A stretch of 64,000 bases of DNA, taken from NCBI RefSeq assembly GCF_900101625.1, contig NZ_FMYZ01000004.1:185571-249570 (forward strand), in the 5' to 3' direction. A model generated the notes under the pieces. It made no database searches and had not been told where the DNA came from. It saw only the letters and a list, made by a program, of their open reading frames with translations. The position numbers were made by a program, and so were the translations under genes. Shown here one piece after another: positions 43,447 to 54,206 of this stretch. The DNA is from Cupriavidus sp. YR651 (GTDB lineage: Bacteria; Pseudomonadota; Gammaproteobacteria; Burkholderiales; Burkholderiaceae). Position 1 is the first letter of the stretch, and each line of letters starts with the position of its first letter.

Positions 43447-44607
43447 TTGAGTTCCTTGTTTGGCACCTTCCAGCTCACCGCCTTGCCGCCGGAAGCCGCC
43501 GCGTTCCGGCGGCAGGTGAAAGCGTTCCTGGCCGAGCATTTGCCAGTGTTGCCCCCGGACGTGCGGGCCCGGTCGTGGATGGGATTCGACGCGGATTTCA
43601 GCCGCGCGCTGGCCCGGCGCGGCTGGGTCGGCATCACGCTGCCCGCGCAATATGGCGGGGCCGGGCTGGATGCCTTCTCGCGCTTCGTGCTGGTGGAGGA
43701 ACTGCTGGCGTGCGGCGCGCCGGTCTCCGCCCACTGGATCGCCGACCGGCAAAGCGGACCGCTGATCCTGCGGTATGGCAATGATGCGCAGCGCGCGTTC
43801 TACCTGCCGCGCATCTGCCGTGGCGAAGCCTTTTTCTGCATCGGCATGAGCGAGCCGAATTCCGGTTCCGACCTGGCGAGCGTCGCGACGCGCGCCGCGC
43901 CCTTGCCGGACGGTGGATGGCGCCTGACCGGCCGCAAGATCTGGACGACCAACGCGGACCGTTGCCAGTACATGCTGGCGCTGGTGCGTACGTCGGGGGA
44001 ATGCGGCGACCGGCAGAAGGGCCTGTCGCAGGTCATCGTCGATCTGTCCGCACCGGGCGTGGCGATTCGACCGATCCGCGACCTCGCCGGTGACGCGCAT
44101 TTCTCGGAGGTCAGTTTCGAAGACGTGGTGCTTCCCGCCGACGCGCTCGTCGGCAAGGAGGGTGCGGGGTGGGAGCAGGTCAACGCGGAGCTGGCGTTCG
44201 AGCGCAGCGGGCCGGAGCGGCTGTATTCGAGCGTGGTGCTGCTCGATGCGTGGATCGGCGCGCTGCGGCGGCTGCCGGCGGTGCAGCGGGATGTGGTGAC
44301 GGTTGGCCGCCTGGTGGGCCGTCTGGCCACGCTGCGGGCGATGTCGCTCGCGGTGACGGCGCGCTTGGCGGCGGGGGAGAGCCCGCTGGTGGAAGCGGCG
44401 CTGGTCAAGGACCTCGGCACGGAACTCGAACAGTCCATCGGTACGCTGGCCGAGGCCGCGCTGGGTGACGATCCGGAACTCGCGGCGGACCCGGAGCTGT
44501 ACCGCACGGCTGCCTACGTCAGCGTGGTCTCGCCGACCTATTCGCTGCGCGGCGGTACGCGCGAAATCCTGCGCGGCATGATCGCGCGCGGCCTTGGGTT
44601 GCGCTGA
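43447..44607 (+). CDS. Acyl-CoA dehydrogenase, large subunit-type
   Basis: The 386-residue FAD enzyme has the N-terminal helical domain (WVGITLPAQYGGAGLDAFSRFVLVEELLACG), the middle beta-barrel signature FFCIGMSEPNSGSDLASV with WRLTGRKIWTTNA, and the C-terminal TYSLRGGTREILRGMIARGLG. It starts at TTG 43447, with GCGGAG ahead; no ATG fits. A second acyl-CoA dehydrogenase follows at 14 bases, so the two probably form a heteromer, as in FadE-type pairs. Confidence 0.92.
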   Translation: MSSLFGTFQLTALPPEAAAFRRQVKAFLAEHLPVLPPDVRARSWMGFDADFSRALARRGWVGITLPAQYGGAGLDAFSRFVLVEELLACGAPVSAHWIADRQSGPLILRYGNDAQRAFYLPRICRGEAFFCIGMSEPNSGSDLASVATRAAPLPDGGWRLTGRKIWTTNADRCQYMLALVRTSGECGDRQKGLSQVIVDLSAPGVAIRPIRDLAGDAHFSEVSFEDVVLPADALVGKEGAGWEQVNAELAFERSGPERLYSSVVLLDAWIGALRRLPAVQRDVVTVGRLVGRLATLRAMSLAVTARLAAGESPLVEAALVKDLGTELEQSIGTLAEAALGDDPELAADPELYRTAAYVSVVSPTYSLRGGTREILRGMIARGLGLR

Positions 44608-44620
44608 GCGGAGATCGACG

Positions 44621-45598
44621 ATGCACAATGCTTATTCAGACGCACTCGACGCCATGCTGCGCGACCACAGCACGCCCGCAGCGGTGCGCGCCATCGAAGC
44701 GGGCGGCAGCCCCATGGCCCTCTGGCGGATGTTGCAGGAGAGCGGCTTTGCCGATTGCCTGTTGCCGGAAGCGGCGGACGGTGCCGGCCTGCCCCTGTGC
44801 GAGGTGGCGCCGATGCTGTTTGCGATCGGACAGCACGCGTTGCCGTTGCCACTTGGCCAGACGATGCTGGCGCGCGCGGTGCTGCACGGCGCGGGCGTAT
44901 TGGTGCCCGACGCCCCGATCGCGCTGGCGACCTTCGATGGCGCGGGCCGGACGCATGTGCCCGGCGGGGCCACGGCGACGTGGTTTCTCGTGCAGGACGG
45001 CAGCCACGCCGCGATGGTGCATCGCGATGAGGCCGATATCGCCGGCAACGGCGTGCACGGGGACCTCGGCGTGACGATCGCGCGCTCGCCGGCAAGCAGC
45101 TTTCCGCTGCCCGCCGGCACGTTGCGGACGATCGGGGCTTGCGTTCACGCGGCGCAGATGGCGGGCGCCTTGTCGCGCGTGTTCGACATGACCTTGCAGT
45201 ACGCCAACGATCGTGCGCAGTTCGGGCGGCCTATCGGCAAATTCCAGGCGATCCAGCATCAGATCAGTGTGATGGCCGAGCACGTGGCGGCGGCGCGCAT
45301 GGCGGCGCAGATCGCCTGCGCATCCGACGGCTGGCAGCCGGAGCGCATGCGTGCAGCCATCGGCAAGCTGAACGCCAGCGAGGCGGTGACACCCGTCACG
45401 TCGATGGCCCATGCGGTGCATGGCGCGATCGGTGTGACCGAGGAATATGACTTGCAGCTCTACACGCGTCGGCTGCATGCATGGCGGCTGGCGGACGGGT
45501 CGGAGCGGTTCTGGGCGAGGGAGATCGGCGAGGCGACCTGCGACGCGGGCGTCGGCACGGTGGATGCCCTGCGGGGGTGGAGCACGGACGCCGTGTGA
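44621..45598 (+). CDS. Acyl-CoA dehydrogenase, small subunit-type
   Basis: The 325-residue protein is a shortened acyl-CoA dehydrogenase. The helical C-terminal domain is clear (YANDRAQFGRPIGKFQAIQHQISVMAEHVAAARM, MAHAVHGAIGVTEEYDLQLYTRRLHAWRL), while the N-terminal and middle domains are reduced. This matches the partner subunits of heteromeric acyl-CoA dehydrogenases such as FadE28/29 types. GGAG precedes the ATG. It is the last gene of the operon and is followed by two hairpins. Confidence 0.9.
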   Translation: MHNAYSDALDAMLRDHSTPAAVRAIEAGGSPMALWRMLQESGFADCLLPEAADGAGLPLCEVAPMLFAIGQHALPLPLGQTMLARAVLHGAGVLVPDAPIALATFDGAGRTHVPGGATATWFLVQDGSHAAMVHRDEADIAGNGVHGDLGVTIARSPASSFPLPAGTLRTIGACVHAAQMAGALSRVFDMTLQYANDRAQFGRPIGKFQAIQHQISVMAEHVAAARMAAQIACASDGWQPERMRAAIGKLNASEAVTPVTSMAHAVHGAIGVTEEYDLQLYTRRLHAWRLADGSERFWAREIGEATCDAGVGTVDALRGWSTDAV

Positions 45599-45603
45599 GA
45601 CGA

Positions 45604-45623
45604 CGCCTCCCCTAAAGGAGGCG
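45604..45623 (+). terminator. Hairpin after the acyl-CoA dehydrogenase operon
   Basis: CGCCTCC (45604-45610) pairs with GGAGGCG (45617-45623) around CCTAAA, six bases after the last stop. Outer bases can extend the stem with a bulge. There is no T-run. Confidence 0.55.
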
Positions 45624-45642
45624 CGTCGACGAGCCAGTCACG

Positions 45643-45678
45643 CGGCAGCCGCCCCTTGGAAGTCAGGGGCGGCTGCCG
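45643..45678. terminator. Strong 14-bp bidirectional hairpin
   Basis: CGGCAGCCGCCCCT (45643-45656) pairs perfectly with AGGGGCGGCTGCCG (45665-45678) around an 8-base loop. It lies between the convergent acyl-CoA dehydrogenase and FrnE-like genes and probably ends transcripts from both sides, although no T-run is present. Confidence 0.65.
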
Positions 45679-45703
45679 GCAATCACGGCCCGATTGTTGG
45701 TGG

Positions 45704-46345
45704 TTATGCTTCGGCCAGAATCTGTTGAATGGCTTGCTCGAAGGCTTCGACGGGTTGCCCGCCGCTCACCAGGTAGCGATTATTGAAAATGATCGCCGGC
45801 ACCGACTGGATGCCCATCGACTGGTATTGCCCTTCTTCCGCGCGGACCTCATCGGCATAATTGTTGCCTTGCAGCACCTTGCGAGCCTCGGCGGCGTTCA
45901 GGCCTACCGATTCCGCCGCGTCGACCAGCACGTCGTGGTTGCTCGGGTCCTTGCCCTCGCCATGGTAGGCCCGCAGCAATGCCAGCTTGAGCGGCACCTG
46001 CTTGCCTTCGATGGCGGCCCATTGCAGCAGGCGGTGCGCGTCGAAAGTGTTATAGATGCGATTTCGCGGGCCGAATTCAAAGCCGACGCTGGCGCCACGC
46101 TCGCGGATCATGACCTGGGCCTCGGCGACTTGTGCCGGCGTGCGTCCGTATTTCTTGCCGACATAATCGACAATCGCCTCGCCGCCCGGCGGCATCTCCG
46201 GATTCAGTTCAAAGGGGTGCACGACGATCTCGGCGTCGACCGCATCGCCAAGGCGCGTCAGCGCCATTTGGAGCGAGGACAGGCCGATAGCGCACCACGG
46301 GCAGGCGATATCGGAGACAAAATCAATTCTGAGCGGTTGTGTCAT
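45704..46345 (-). CDS. DsbA-family oxidoreductase (FrnE-like)
   Basis: The 213-residue protein is a thioredoxin-fold DsbA/FrnE relative with Cys15-Pro-Trp-Cys18 (DIACPWCAIGL) and the cis-Pro loop MGIQSVPAIIFNNRYLVSGGQP. It has no signal peptide, so it is a cytosolic disulphide or polyketide-type isomerase relative. The ATG at 46345 begins the first strand; upstream sequence is unrelated. It stands alone, facing the acyl-CoA dehydrogenase operon. Confidence 0.92.
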   Translation of the reverse strand: MTQPLRIDFVSDIACPWCAIGLSSLQMALTRLGDAVDAEIVVHPFELNPEMPPGGEAIVDYVGKKYGRTPAQVAEAQVMIRERGASVGFEFGPRNRIYNTFDAHRLLQWAAIEGKQVPLKLALLRAYHGEGKDPSNHDVLVDAAESVGLNAAEARKVLQGNNYADEVRAEEGQYQSMGIQSVPAIIFNNRYLVSGGQPVEAFEQAIQQILAEA

Positions 46346-46577
46346 GGCTTTTACGGCGCAAATGACCGCCTGCGCGGTCGTTCTGATCGATAGGGGAAAC
46401 AGGGTAGAGAGGGTAGCCCGAAACGTGAATGTTTGCAGGGCGCCGGGTTGGCCGTCCCGGTGAGGCTCGTTCGGAACCGTGCCTGTGGCGGTCGCCGGGC
46501 TTTTTGCCTTGCTATCGCTCGAAGGAGAGAACCGGCAGAATACCTGGGCGATATTCTCGTCGGCCGTTGGGTAAGCG

Positions 46578-47081
46578 CTACCTGACAAAAAGGTCGTCAT
46601 AAACCAGGCGAAACGACACCAGTGTTCGCACGATGTCGCCGGGGCCCACTGCCGGATTCCCGGTGGAGGCTGCGCCTGCTGGCTTGGTCTTTCGTGGGGT
46701 CAGTGGCGGCGTCGACAGGCCTACAGGTTGCGGGAGTTTTATCCCGATAATCTTGTAAGGCACACGCACCACGATTTGGGCGGCATAGGTCTTCAGCTCC
46801 CATCCCGCATTCTCGCCTTTCGCCCCCGGCAACAAGGTCGCCCGATAGACTCCCGTGAGCCCCGGTGGAAACTTCTGAGGGCTGACAAGTGGCGGGTAGA
46901 GTTCGGGCGGCCGATCCCAATGGAATGGTGGAAAGACCTCGTGAATATCAGACCAACTGAATAACGTGAACGACTCTGGCTTAAGCCCATCGACCGGAAC
47001 CCCCGCATTGCTAACCATCAGGTAAAGCTCGGCTTCCAGTCGATTGTGCAGGCGCACAAATGCATCAAGTTGCAGGCTCAT
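46578..47081 (-). CDS. Hypothetical protein
   Basis: The 167-residue protein is of no family I recognise. It is soluble, rich in Pro and aromatic residues (ESFTLFSWSDIHEVFPPFHWDRPPELYPPL), with a beta-rich middle (GWELKTYAAQIVVRVPYKIIGIKLPQP) and a basic Thr/Lys/Pro linker before the end. GGAG lies 5 bases before the ATG. GC content seems lower than in most of the window, and it opens a stretch of accessory-looking genes. Confidence 0.65.
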   Translation of the reverse strand: MSLQLDAFVRLHNRLEAELYLMVSNAGVPVDGLKPESFTLFSWSDIHEVFPPFHWDRPPELYPPLVSPQKFPPGLTGVYRATLLPGAKGENAGWELKTYAAQIVVRVPYKIIGIKLPQPVGLSTPPLTPRKTKPAGAASTGNPAVGPGDIVRTLVSFRLVYDDLFVR

Positions 47082-47142
47082 AGGGGCTCCTCAGTTTCGG
47101 GAATCGCACGAAGCGGGACAAGCGGATAGACCCCGACCCGGT

Positions 47143-47451
47143 CTACACCTCCCTGGTATCGAAGATGAGCAGATCCACACCAGCCTGCGCAAAGTTCGCC
47201 AAATCCGCTGCCGCTGCGGCACCCTCCGGCGACGCCATTCCCTGCTGAATCGCTGCCAGGGAATCGAAGCTCAATAGCGCCACCAGATGGAAAGGCGACT
47301 CCCCGGCAGGCGTGCCTACCGGGCCGCTGCTGACCTCGTAGCCGCGCAAGCCGGGGATTTTCTTGGCGATCGGGATGTGTTTGGAGAAGTAGTGTGAATC
47401 GAACGCTGCGATGTCCGCGGGCTTCTTGTACAACGCCATGAGCTTTGCCAT
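47143..47451 (-). CDS. EthD-family protein
   Basis: The 102-residue protein has the EthD ferredoxin-like fold: MAKLMALYKKPADIAAFDSHYFSKHIPIAKKIPGLRGYEVSSGPVG, then FHLVALLSFDSLAAIQQGMASPEG. EthD proteins are small alpha/beta-barrel proteins often found beside ether- or ring-cleaving enzymes; this one stands alone. The ATG at 47451 is used, with a further open frame upstream that is not conserved-looking. Confidence 0.85.
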   Translation of the reverse strand: MAKLMALYKKPADIAAFDSHYFSKHIPIAKKIPGLRGYEVSSGPVGTPAGESPFHLVALLSFDSLAAIQQGMASPEGAAAAADLANFAQAGVDLLIFDTREV

Positions 47452-47646
47452 CTTGCTTTCTCCGGTTGTGAAGCGTTGACGTAGCCCGTTCTTTTTAGGA
47501 CGGAAGAACGATCGACGCAATCCTTTCCATACACTGCAACCTCAGGCCTCGTGTGGAGCGTTTCGTGTAGATCAAGCCTGAGGCGTACATAAGGGCTGAG
47601 GCCGCCTGCCGGGAATCAATTGGCCAATAGCGGCTCGATAACTCGA

Positions 47647-48471
47647 TCAGCAGTACCTGGAACACCAGTCCGCAGCATGCAGGATGTGAACGGGTACAAA
47701 CCGCCGATCCGTGTCGCTACTCAACGCCAGTGCCTTCAGATAATTCTTGCGCGCAGAATCAAAATCTCCGTGCTCCTCGCTTGTGAAACCTATGTCCTCC
47801 AGCTTGATGGCAACAAGAAGATTCAAATCCGTATCAGGGACTCCATCAACACGACTTTTCCGCACGAAGGCGTCCATGGCTTCGTACGATCCGCCCCATC
47901 GCGGCTGGAGATGCACCATGTACCTCCCGCGCATCAAAATGTTCCGGGGGTAGAGTTTGTTCCCTCGACGAAGGAGTTCATCGGCTTGCTCGTAGTCGCC
48001 TTGCCGTAACGTAATGTTCAAGAGGTTAAGTATCGCCAGGTACGATCGCGGATTCAGATCAAGCGCCTTGTAGAGATCCTTCTTCGCAATCTCGAACTGC
48101 TCCTGCATGAAACGCACATTGGCAGCAGGCGTTTCCTGCATATACCGCGTGCCGCGCCGAAACTCGCCGAGCTTGCGGTAATAGGTTCCACGTGCCAAGT
48201 GGGCAACGTACGAATTCGGCCGCTGTTTCGTCCATTCGGTCATCTCATTCGAGAAAACGTCCTCCTGTTGGTAGAAGGGCTTGAAGGCGTCCACCAAGTC
48301 GTACTCATTCAGTTTGCCTTGCTCGAACCCGGCCTCTTTCATCCGGAGCACCTTTTCGATCGTGTCGAATTGCTTCGCACGAAGGGCCTTTTGCACATCA
48401 AGCTCCTCCGCACTGCACACGCTTGCCCAGAACAGGAACACCACGGCCAATATTTGGGTACATCGACGCAC
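47647..48471 (-). CDS. Exported helical-repeat protein (DUF4034/TPR-like)
   Basis: The 274-residue protein starts at a GTG at 48471: AAAGGAG lies six bases upstream and the resulting N-terminus MRRCTQILAVVFLFWASVCSA is a good signal peptide. The mature part is helical, with TPR-like pairs (AHLARGTYYRKLGEF, AKKDLYKALDLNPRSYLAILNLLNITLRQGDYEQADELL). It resembles DUF4034 proteins, whose role is unknown. Codon usage looks less GC-rich than in neighbours. The C-terminus ends in Cys-Ser-Arg-Tyr-Cys. Confidence 0.7.
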   Translation of the reverse strand: MRRCTQILAVVFLFWASVCSAEELDVQKALRAKQFDTIEKVLRMKEAGFEQGKLNEYDLVDAFKPFYQQEDVFSNEMTEWTKQRPNSYVAHLARGTYYRKLGEFRRGTRYMQETPAANVRFMQEQFEIAKKDLYKALDLNPRSYLAILNLLNITLRQGDYEQADELLRRGNKLYPRNILMRGRYMVHLQPRWGGSYEAMDAFVRKSRVDGVPDTDLNLLVAIKLEDIGFTSEEHGDFDSARKNYLKALALSSDTDRRFVPVHILHAADWCSRYC

Positions 48472-48660
48472 TCTCGTCTCCTTTGAAGTATTTCCTTGCG
48501 CCATCACCTTGTCCGGATATCACCCAGCGCTGAAGACGGGAAGTCCTATGCAATACCGTGACGAATTTGCTCTTTATCGTCCCGAACATCTTATTCCCCT
48601 GAACCCACGCTGGTGCGCTTCCTTAGGCTTACATGCGACGCAAGTCACTATTCGGAACGG

Positions 48661-49653
48661 CTATTTCTTAACGCTTGCCCACAACCTTGTCTGCTTGTCT
48701 CTGTCGAGCATGCGAAGCCGCTTGACAATGGCCACGCCGTCGAGCAACTGGATGCCAGCCTCCTCAGCCAATTTCTTTGCCGACGGTTCAAGATATCCTG
48801 ACACAGACCAAATAACGCCTCGACTTATCTCTTGCTCTTGCAGGAGCCTCCCCATCGCGCGAACTTGCTCGGCCTTTACAGCGTGGCCACGGATTCTGCA
48901 TTGGACGACAGCTACCGGCCTATCGAATCCTGTTCTGTATAACGCAGCGACGACCCCATCGTCGGATGCGAGCGAAACGCTCTTGACGACGAATCCCTTT
49001 AACCCGTAATAGCTCACACAAAGCGACTCGAGCCGCTTTGAGTCCAATGGCACCAACGCGTCAAGGGGCCAGATATGCGGTTCGGACGTACCCATCGCCG
49101 CCCTCCCGCGATTGGCAGAGTAATCGTCAACATCACGTTGCACTCGCTCGTCATTCTGTTTGCCATCCTCAGAATTCTCCGAACTTCGCGGGTCGAGTGA
49201 AGGAGGATTGATGACGCCAGGTGGGGCTCCGCGCGCCGCGCTTCGCGTCTTCTGCAAGCCGCTGGGGTCCCAAAGTGCAAACAGAAACATCGAGCTTACC
49301 CACAACAGTTGCCCTGATGCCGGACCGGTGCCTACGCCAAGAGCGCCAGATCCGCCCGCACAAAGGTACGGTCCAAATAGCGTCGTCGCGGCGACGACCG
49401 CGATGAGCACAGACGCCCACCATGGCACGATGCGTTTTCCAGTAAAGAGGGATGCAATCGCCAGGACCGGAAGCATATTGCAGAACCAGCGCGGATCAAA
49501 CATGAGCAGACCGAGCCATCCCATCCCCAATACCCAAGCTCCAACGAGCGGATCGCCCGCACACAGCCACGTAGGAAGCACTAAGGCCCCGCCATATGCG
49601 CCTGTTGCGAGCACCACCAGGAAATAGTCCGCGATCTTCTTTAAAGGCTTCAT
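48661..49653 (-). CDS. Membrane-anchored Mrr-like protein with altered active site
   Basis: The 330-residue protein has about four hydrophobic helices (10-130), a Ser/Asn/Asp-rich linker (about 135-195), and a C-terminal restriction-endonuclease-like (Mrr) domain: LDSKRLESLCVSYYGLKGFVVKSVSLASDDGVVAAL, AVVQCRIRGHAVKAEQVRAMGRLLQE and GVIWSVSGYLEPSAKKLAEEAGIQLLDG. The normal D-x-QxK site is changed: the second acidic position is Val235 and Lys is Arg253. It may bind but not cut nucleic acid, or act as a degenerate relative. The ATG at 49653 lacks a clear ribosome site. Neighbouring genes look accessory. Confidence 0.75.
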   Translation of the reverse strand: MKPLKKIADYFLVVLATGAYGGALVLPTWLCAGDPLVGAWVLGMGWLGLLMFDPRWFCNMLPVLAIASLFTGKRIVPWWASVLIAVVAATTLFGPYLCAGGSGALGVGTGPASGQLLWVSSMFLFALWDPSGLQKTRSAARGAPPGVINPPSLDPRSSENSEDGKQNDERVQRDVDDYSANRGRAAMGTSEPHIWPLDALVPLDSKRLESLCVSYYGLKGFVVKSVSLASDDGVVAALYRTGFDRPVAVVQCRIRGHAVKAEQVRAMGRLLQEQEISRGVIWSVSGYLEPSAKKLAEEAGIQLLDGVAIVKRLRMLDRDKQTRLWASVKK

Positions 49654-50357
49654 CAATATCTTGCCGATTGGCGCCGTTGATAAGACCAAGGACCGGCTGC
49701 GTAACCGGTTACCTCTGGATGGCGAAAAGTGGGGAAAGCTCGCAATCTAACAAGGAAATTCGCATACCAGCGACGCTCGTGGTGGGGTGTCAGAGTTGTA
49801 CAACACCACGAAACCACTGGGTATCTTCAGCATTGCAAGCCCCGCCCTTGGCTCGCATTTATCGAAGTCGGCGTCAGCTTCTGTGCGTACGCCAGAATAG
49901 CTATTTGGCCCGCAATGACCGTGGCACGGACGTCTAATGCGGCTTTGGGAGCAGTCATACGCAAACGGCTCGCCGGATAACAGTTATGGGTCGTTCTGCG
50001 CCCTCAACTGGGCCGCAGATCGGCGAAAGGCGTCGGCTCCAATGATTTCCCAGGCGGAGGCCGTGGGAGCCATGCCCTGGGTGCTGTCGCAAGGTCGCCG
50101 CAATCCTTGAGTTTGCTGATGCCCGGACGCCATCACCGGAGCGGTGGTGGTCGACAGGGCCCGGAGCAAGTCGCGGCACAATCCGCCACGCGATCCGCCG
50201 CTGCTCGCACCAGCCGCGTTGAATTCCCTTCGCAAAAGAACGCGTTGTGCCGGATACGTGCCATGGACAGCCCGGTTGCCGGCGCAGTGGCTGCCGACAT
50301 TGCGCATGCGCCATGCACGCCCTATAACATCAGTTCGAGTCGAACGAGGGGGTGCAA
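49654..50357. other. Long region without a supported gene
   Basis: About 700 bases between the Mrr-like gene and the alcohol dehydrogenase gene have only short or overlapping frames without ribosome sites or family features. The left half is AT-richer than the right. It may hold decayed gene remnants, an unidentified RNA or a long promoter region; I can support none of these. Confidence 0.5.
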
Positions 50358-52645
<2,288 letters not shown>

Positions 52646-52738
52646 TTTGCTGAATGGCAGGGAACCACCACTCGCGGGCACGATCTCGCGGGACGCAGTC
52701 GCCGTTTTCTCACTGATTGGCAAAAGGAGTCATTCAAG

Positions 52739-53212
52739 ATGGCAACGAACACGATCTGCCTGTGGTACGAACACAATGCCGAAGAGGCCGCACGCTTCTA
52801 CGCCAAGACCTTTCCGCAAAGCAGCCTCGGCGCCGTGCACCGTGCGCCGGCCGATTATCCCGACGGCAAGGCGGGCGATGCCCTGGTTGTCGAATTTACC
52901 GTCGTGGGCATCCCCTGTATCGGCCTCAATGGCGGGCCGCATTTCAAGCACAGCGAGGCCTTCTCTTTCCAGATCGCGACCGATGATCAGGAAGAGACCG
53001 ACCGTTACTGGAACGCGATCGTCGGTAATGGCGGGCAGGAAAGCCAATGCGGCTGGTGCAAGGACAAGTGGGGCATTAGTTGGCAGATCACTCCGCGTGT
53101 GCTAACCGATGCACTCGCCAAGGGTGGCGGCGCGGCGAAACGCGCGTTCGAGGCGATGTTGCCGATGAGAAAGATCGACGTCGCCACCATCGAAGCGGCC
53201 GTGCGCGGCTAA
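52739..53212 (+). CDS. PhnB-like VOC protein
   Basis: The 157-residue protein has the PhnB/demethylmenaquinone-like VOC layout: TICLWYEHNAEEAARFYAKTFPQSSLG, FTVVGIPCIGLNGGPHFKHSEAFSFQIATDDQEETDRYWNAI and GWCKDKWGISWQITPRVL. Members bind small ligands or metal; function is not settled. AAAGGAG lies ahead of the ATG. It follows hmp by about 90 bases and may be transcribed with it. Confidence 0.87.
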   Translation: MATNTICLWYEHNAEEAARFYAKTFPQSSLGAVHRAPADYPDGKAGDALVVEFTVVGIPCIGLNGGPHFKHSEAFSFQIATDDQEETDRYWNAIVGNGGQESQCGWCKDKWGISWQITPRVLTDALAKGGGAAKRAFEAMLPMRKIDVATIEAAVRG

Positions 53213-53240
53213 TTACTACCTACTACCGTTCCCACCCGTG

Positions 53241-53256
53241 GCCCCGATTCCGGGGC
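53241..53256. terminator. Hairpin between convergent genes
   Basis: GCCCCG (53241-53246) pairs with CGGGGC (53251-53256) with an ATTC loop, between the PhnB-like and oxygenase-like genes. The stem is short but stable. Confidence 0.5.
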
Positions 53257-53258
53257 GA

Positions 53259-53999
53259 TTAGTCAGCCCGGCGCCACCGACCTGAATCGTGGCGCACGCT
53301 GACCCTTTCGTCATTTAGCCGGACTTGCTCCTCATTCACCTTCAGCGCGGTCGAGTGGTCGATGTCGAAGGTGATATCTAGCGCGTGCCTGATATGGGCA
53401 TCCTCGATGGGAAGCTCCCAGGTCAGGAATATCTGCGTGCAATCCTGATCGGATGGGAAGTCGGCCACATCGAAACCACCGCTGCCGCGTTGAATGACGC
53501 CATGCGGCTGGCAGGTATCGAATATCAGAACCGTGCCCCGGGTCAGGGGAATGCGGAGATCCAGCGACGGAAAATGTACGTCCTGCCCTTTGTCCTCGCT
53601 CAGGAAGAGATTGCAGAAGGCCGCACCGCCATACTGCTCGCCGTCATGGTGGTATCTCGCACCGCGGCAAGCCATGAGCGCGACGTCACTGGCAGCAAGC
53701 ACACCGGGCAATCCAAGCGTGCCCGTCCAATCAGACACTGCCTGCACACAGCGCGAGTAGTCCGGCCAGCGCGTTCGCGCTCGTGCCAGAGGCATTACCT
53801 CGACATCCCCGGGTTCCAGTGTCATGCGGGACGATATCTCCCTTGCCCAATCCGCCAGCAGACGGGCCGGCGGCTCGGGCACGTCGACCCTGCCTGACAG
53901 CACGATGTCGCTCACGCGCCGGGTGCGGATGGCGTCGCCACTCCAGAAATAGGAGATGAGGCCGTTTTGGGCTTGGGAATGTTGGGGGCTGTGGCTCAT
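53259..53999 (-). CDS. 2-oxoglutarate/Fe(II) oxygenase-like protein
   Basis: The 246-residue protein has the double-stranded beta-helix signature of 2OG-Fe(II) oxygenases: YHHDGEQYGG supplies His-x-Asp, and VLIFDTCQPHGVIQRGSGG the distal His plus the Arg that binds 2-oxoglutarate. The C-terminal part (ALDITFDIDHSTALKVNEEQVRLNDERV) is unrelated to known families. It probably hydroxylates or oxidises a small molecule or protein. The ATG at 53999 starts the domain; the frame extends upstream without support. It converges on the PhnB-like gene. Confidence 0.75.
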   Translation of the reverse strand: MSHSPQHSQAQNGLISYFWSGDAIRTRRVSDIVLSGRVDVPEPPARLLADWAREISSRMTLEPGDVEVMPLARARTRWPDYSRCVQAVSDWTGTLGLPGVLAASDVALMACRGARYHHDGEQYGGAAFCNLFLSEDKGQDVHFPSLDLRIPLTRGTVLIFDTCQPHGVIQRGSGGFDVADFPSDQDCTQIFLTWELPIEDAHIRHALDITFDIDHSTALKVNEEQVRLNDERVSVRHDSGRWRRAD

Positions 54000-54206
54000 T
54001 TGTAGCAGTGTAATGCGGCGGCGTGGGTCGCCTTGCCAATGCGCTCGTGAGCGGCGCTTGCCGACTCCTTCCCGGTCATTCGCCACCTATACTCGGGACT
54101 ACGCGGCCGGCTATTGAAATACCTGGGTAGGCAGCAGGCAGCGGCAATAAGAAAGAGGCGCGCGCGGCACCGCGTCTTGACGAATTTGAGATGAGGGAGA
54201 AAACCA

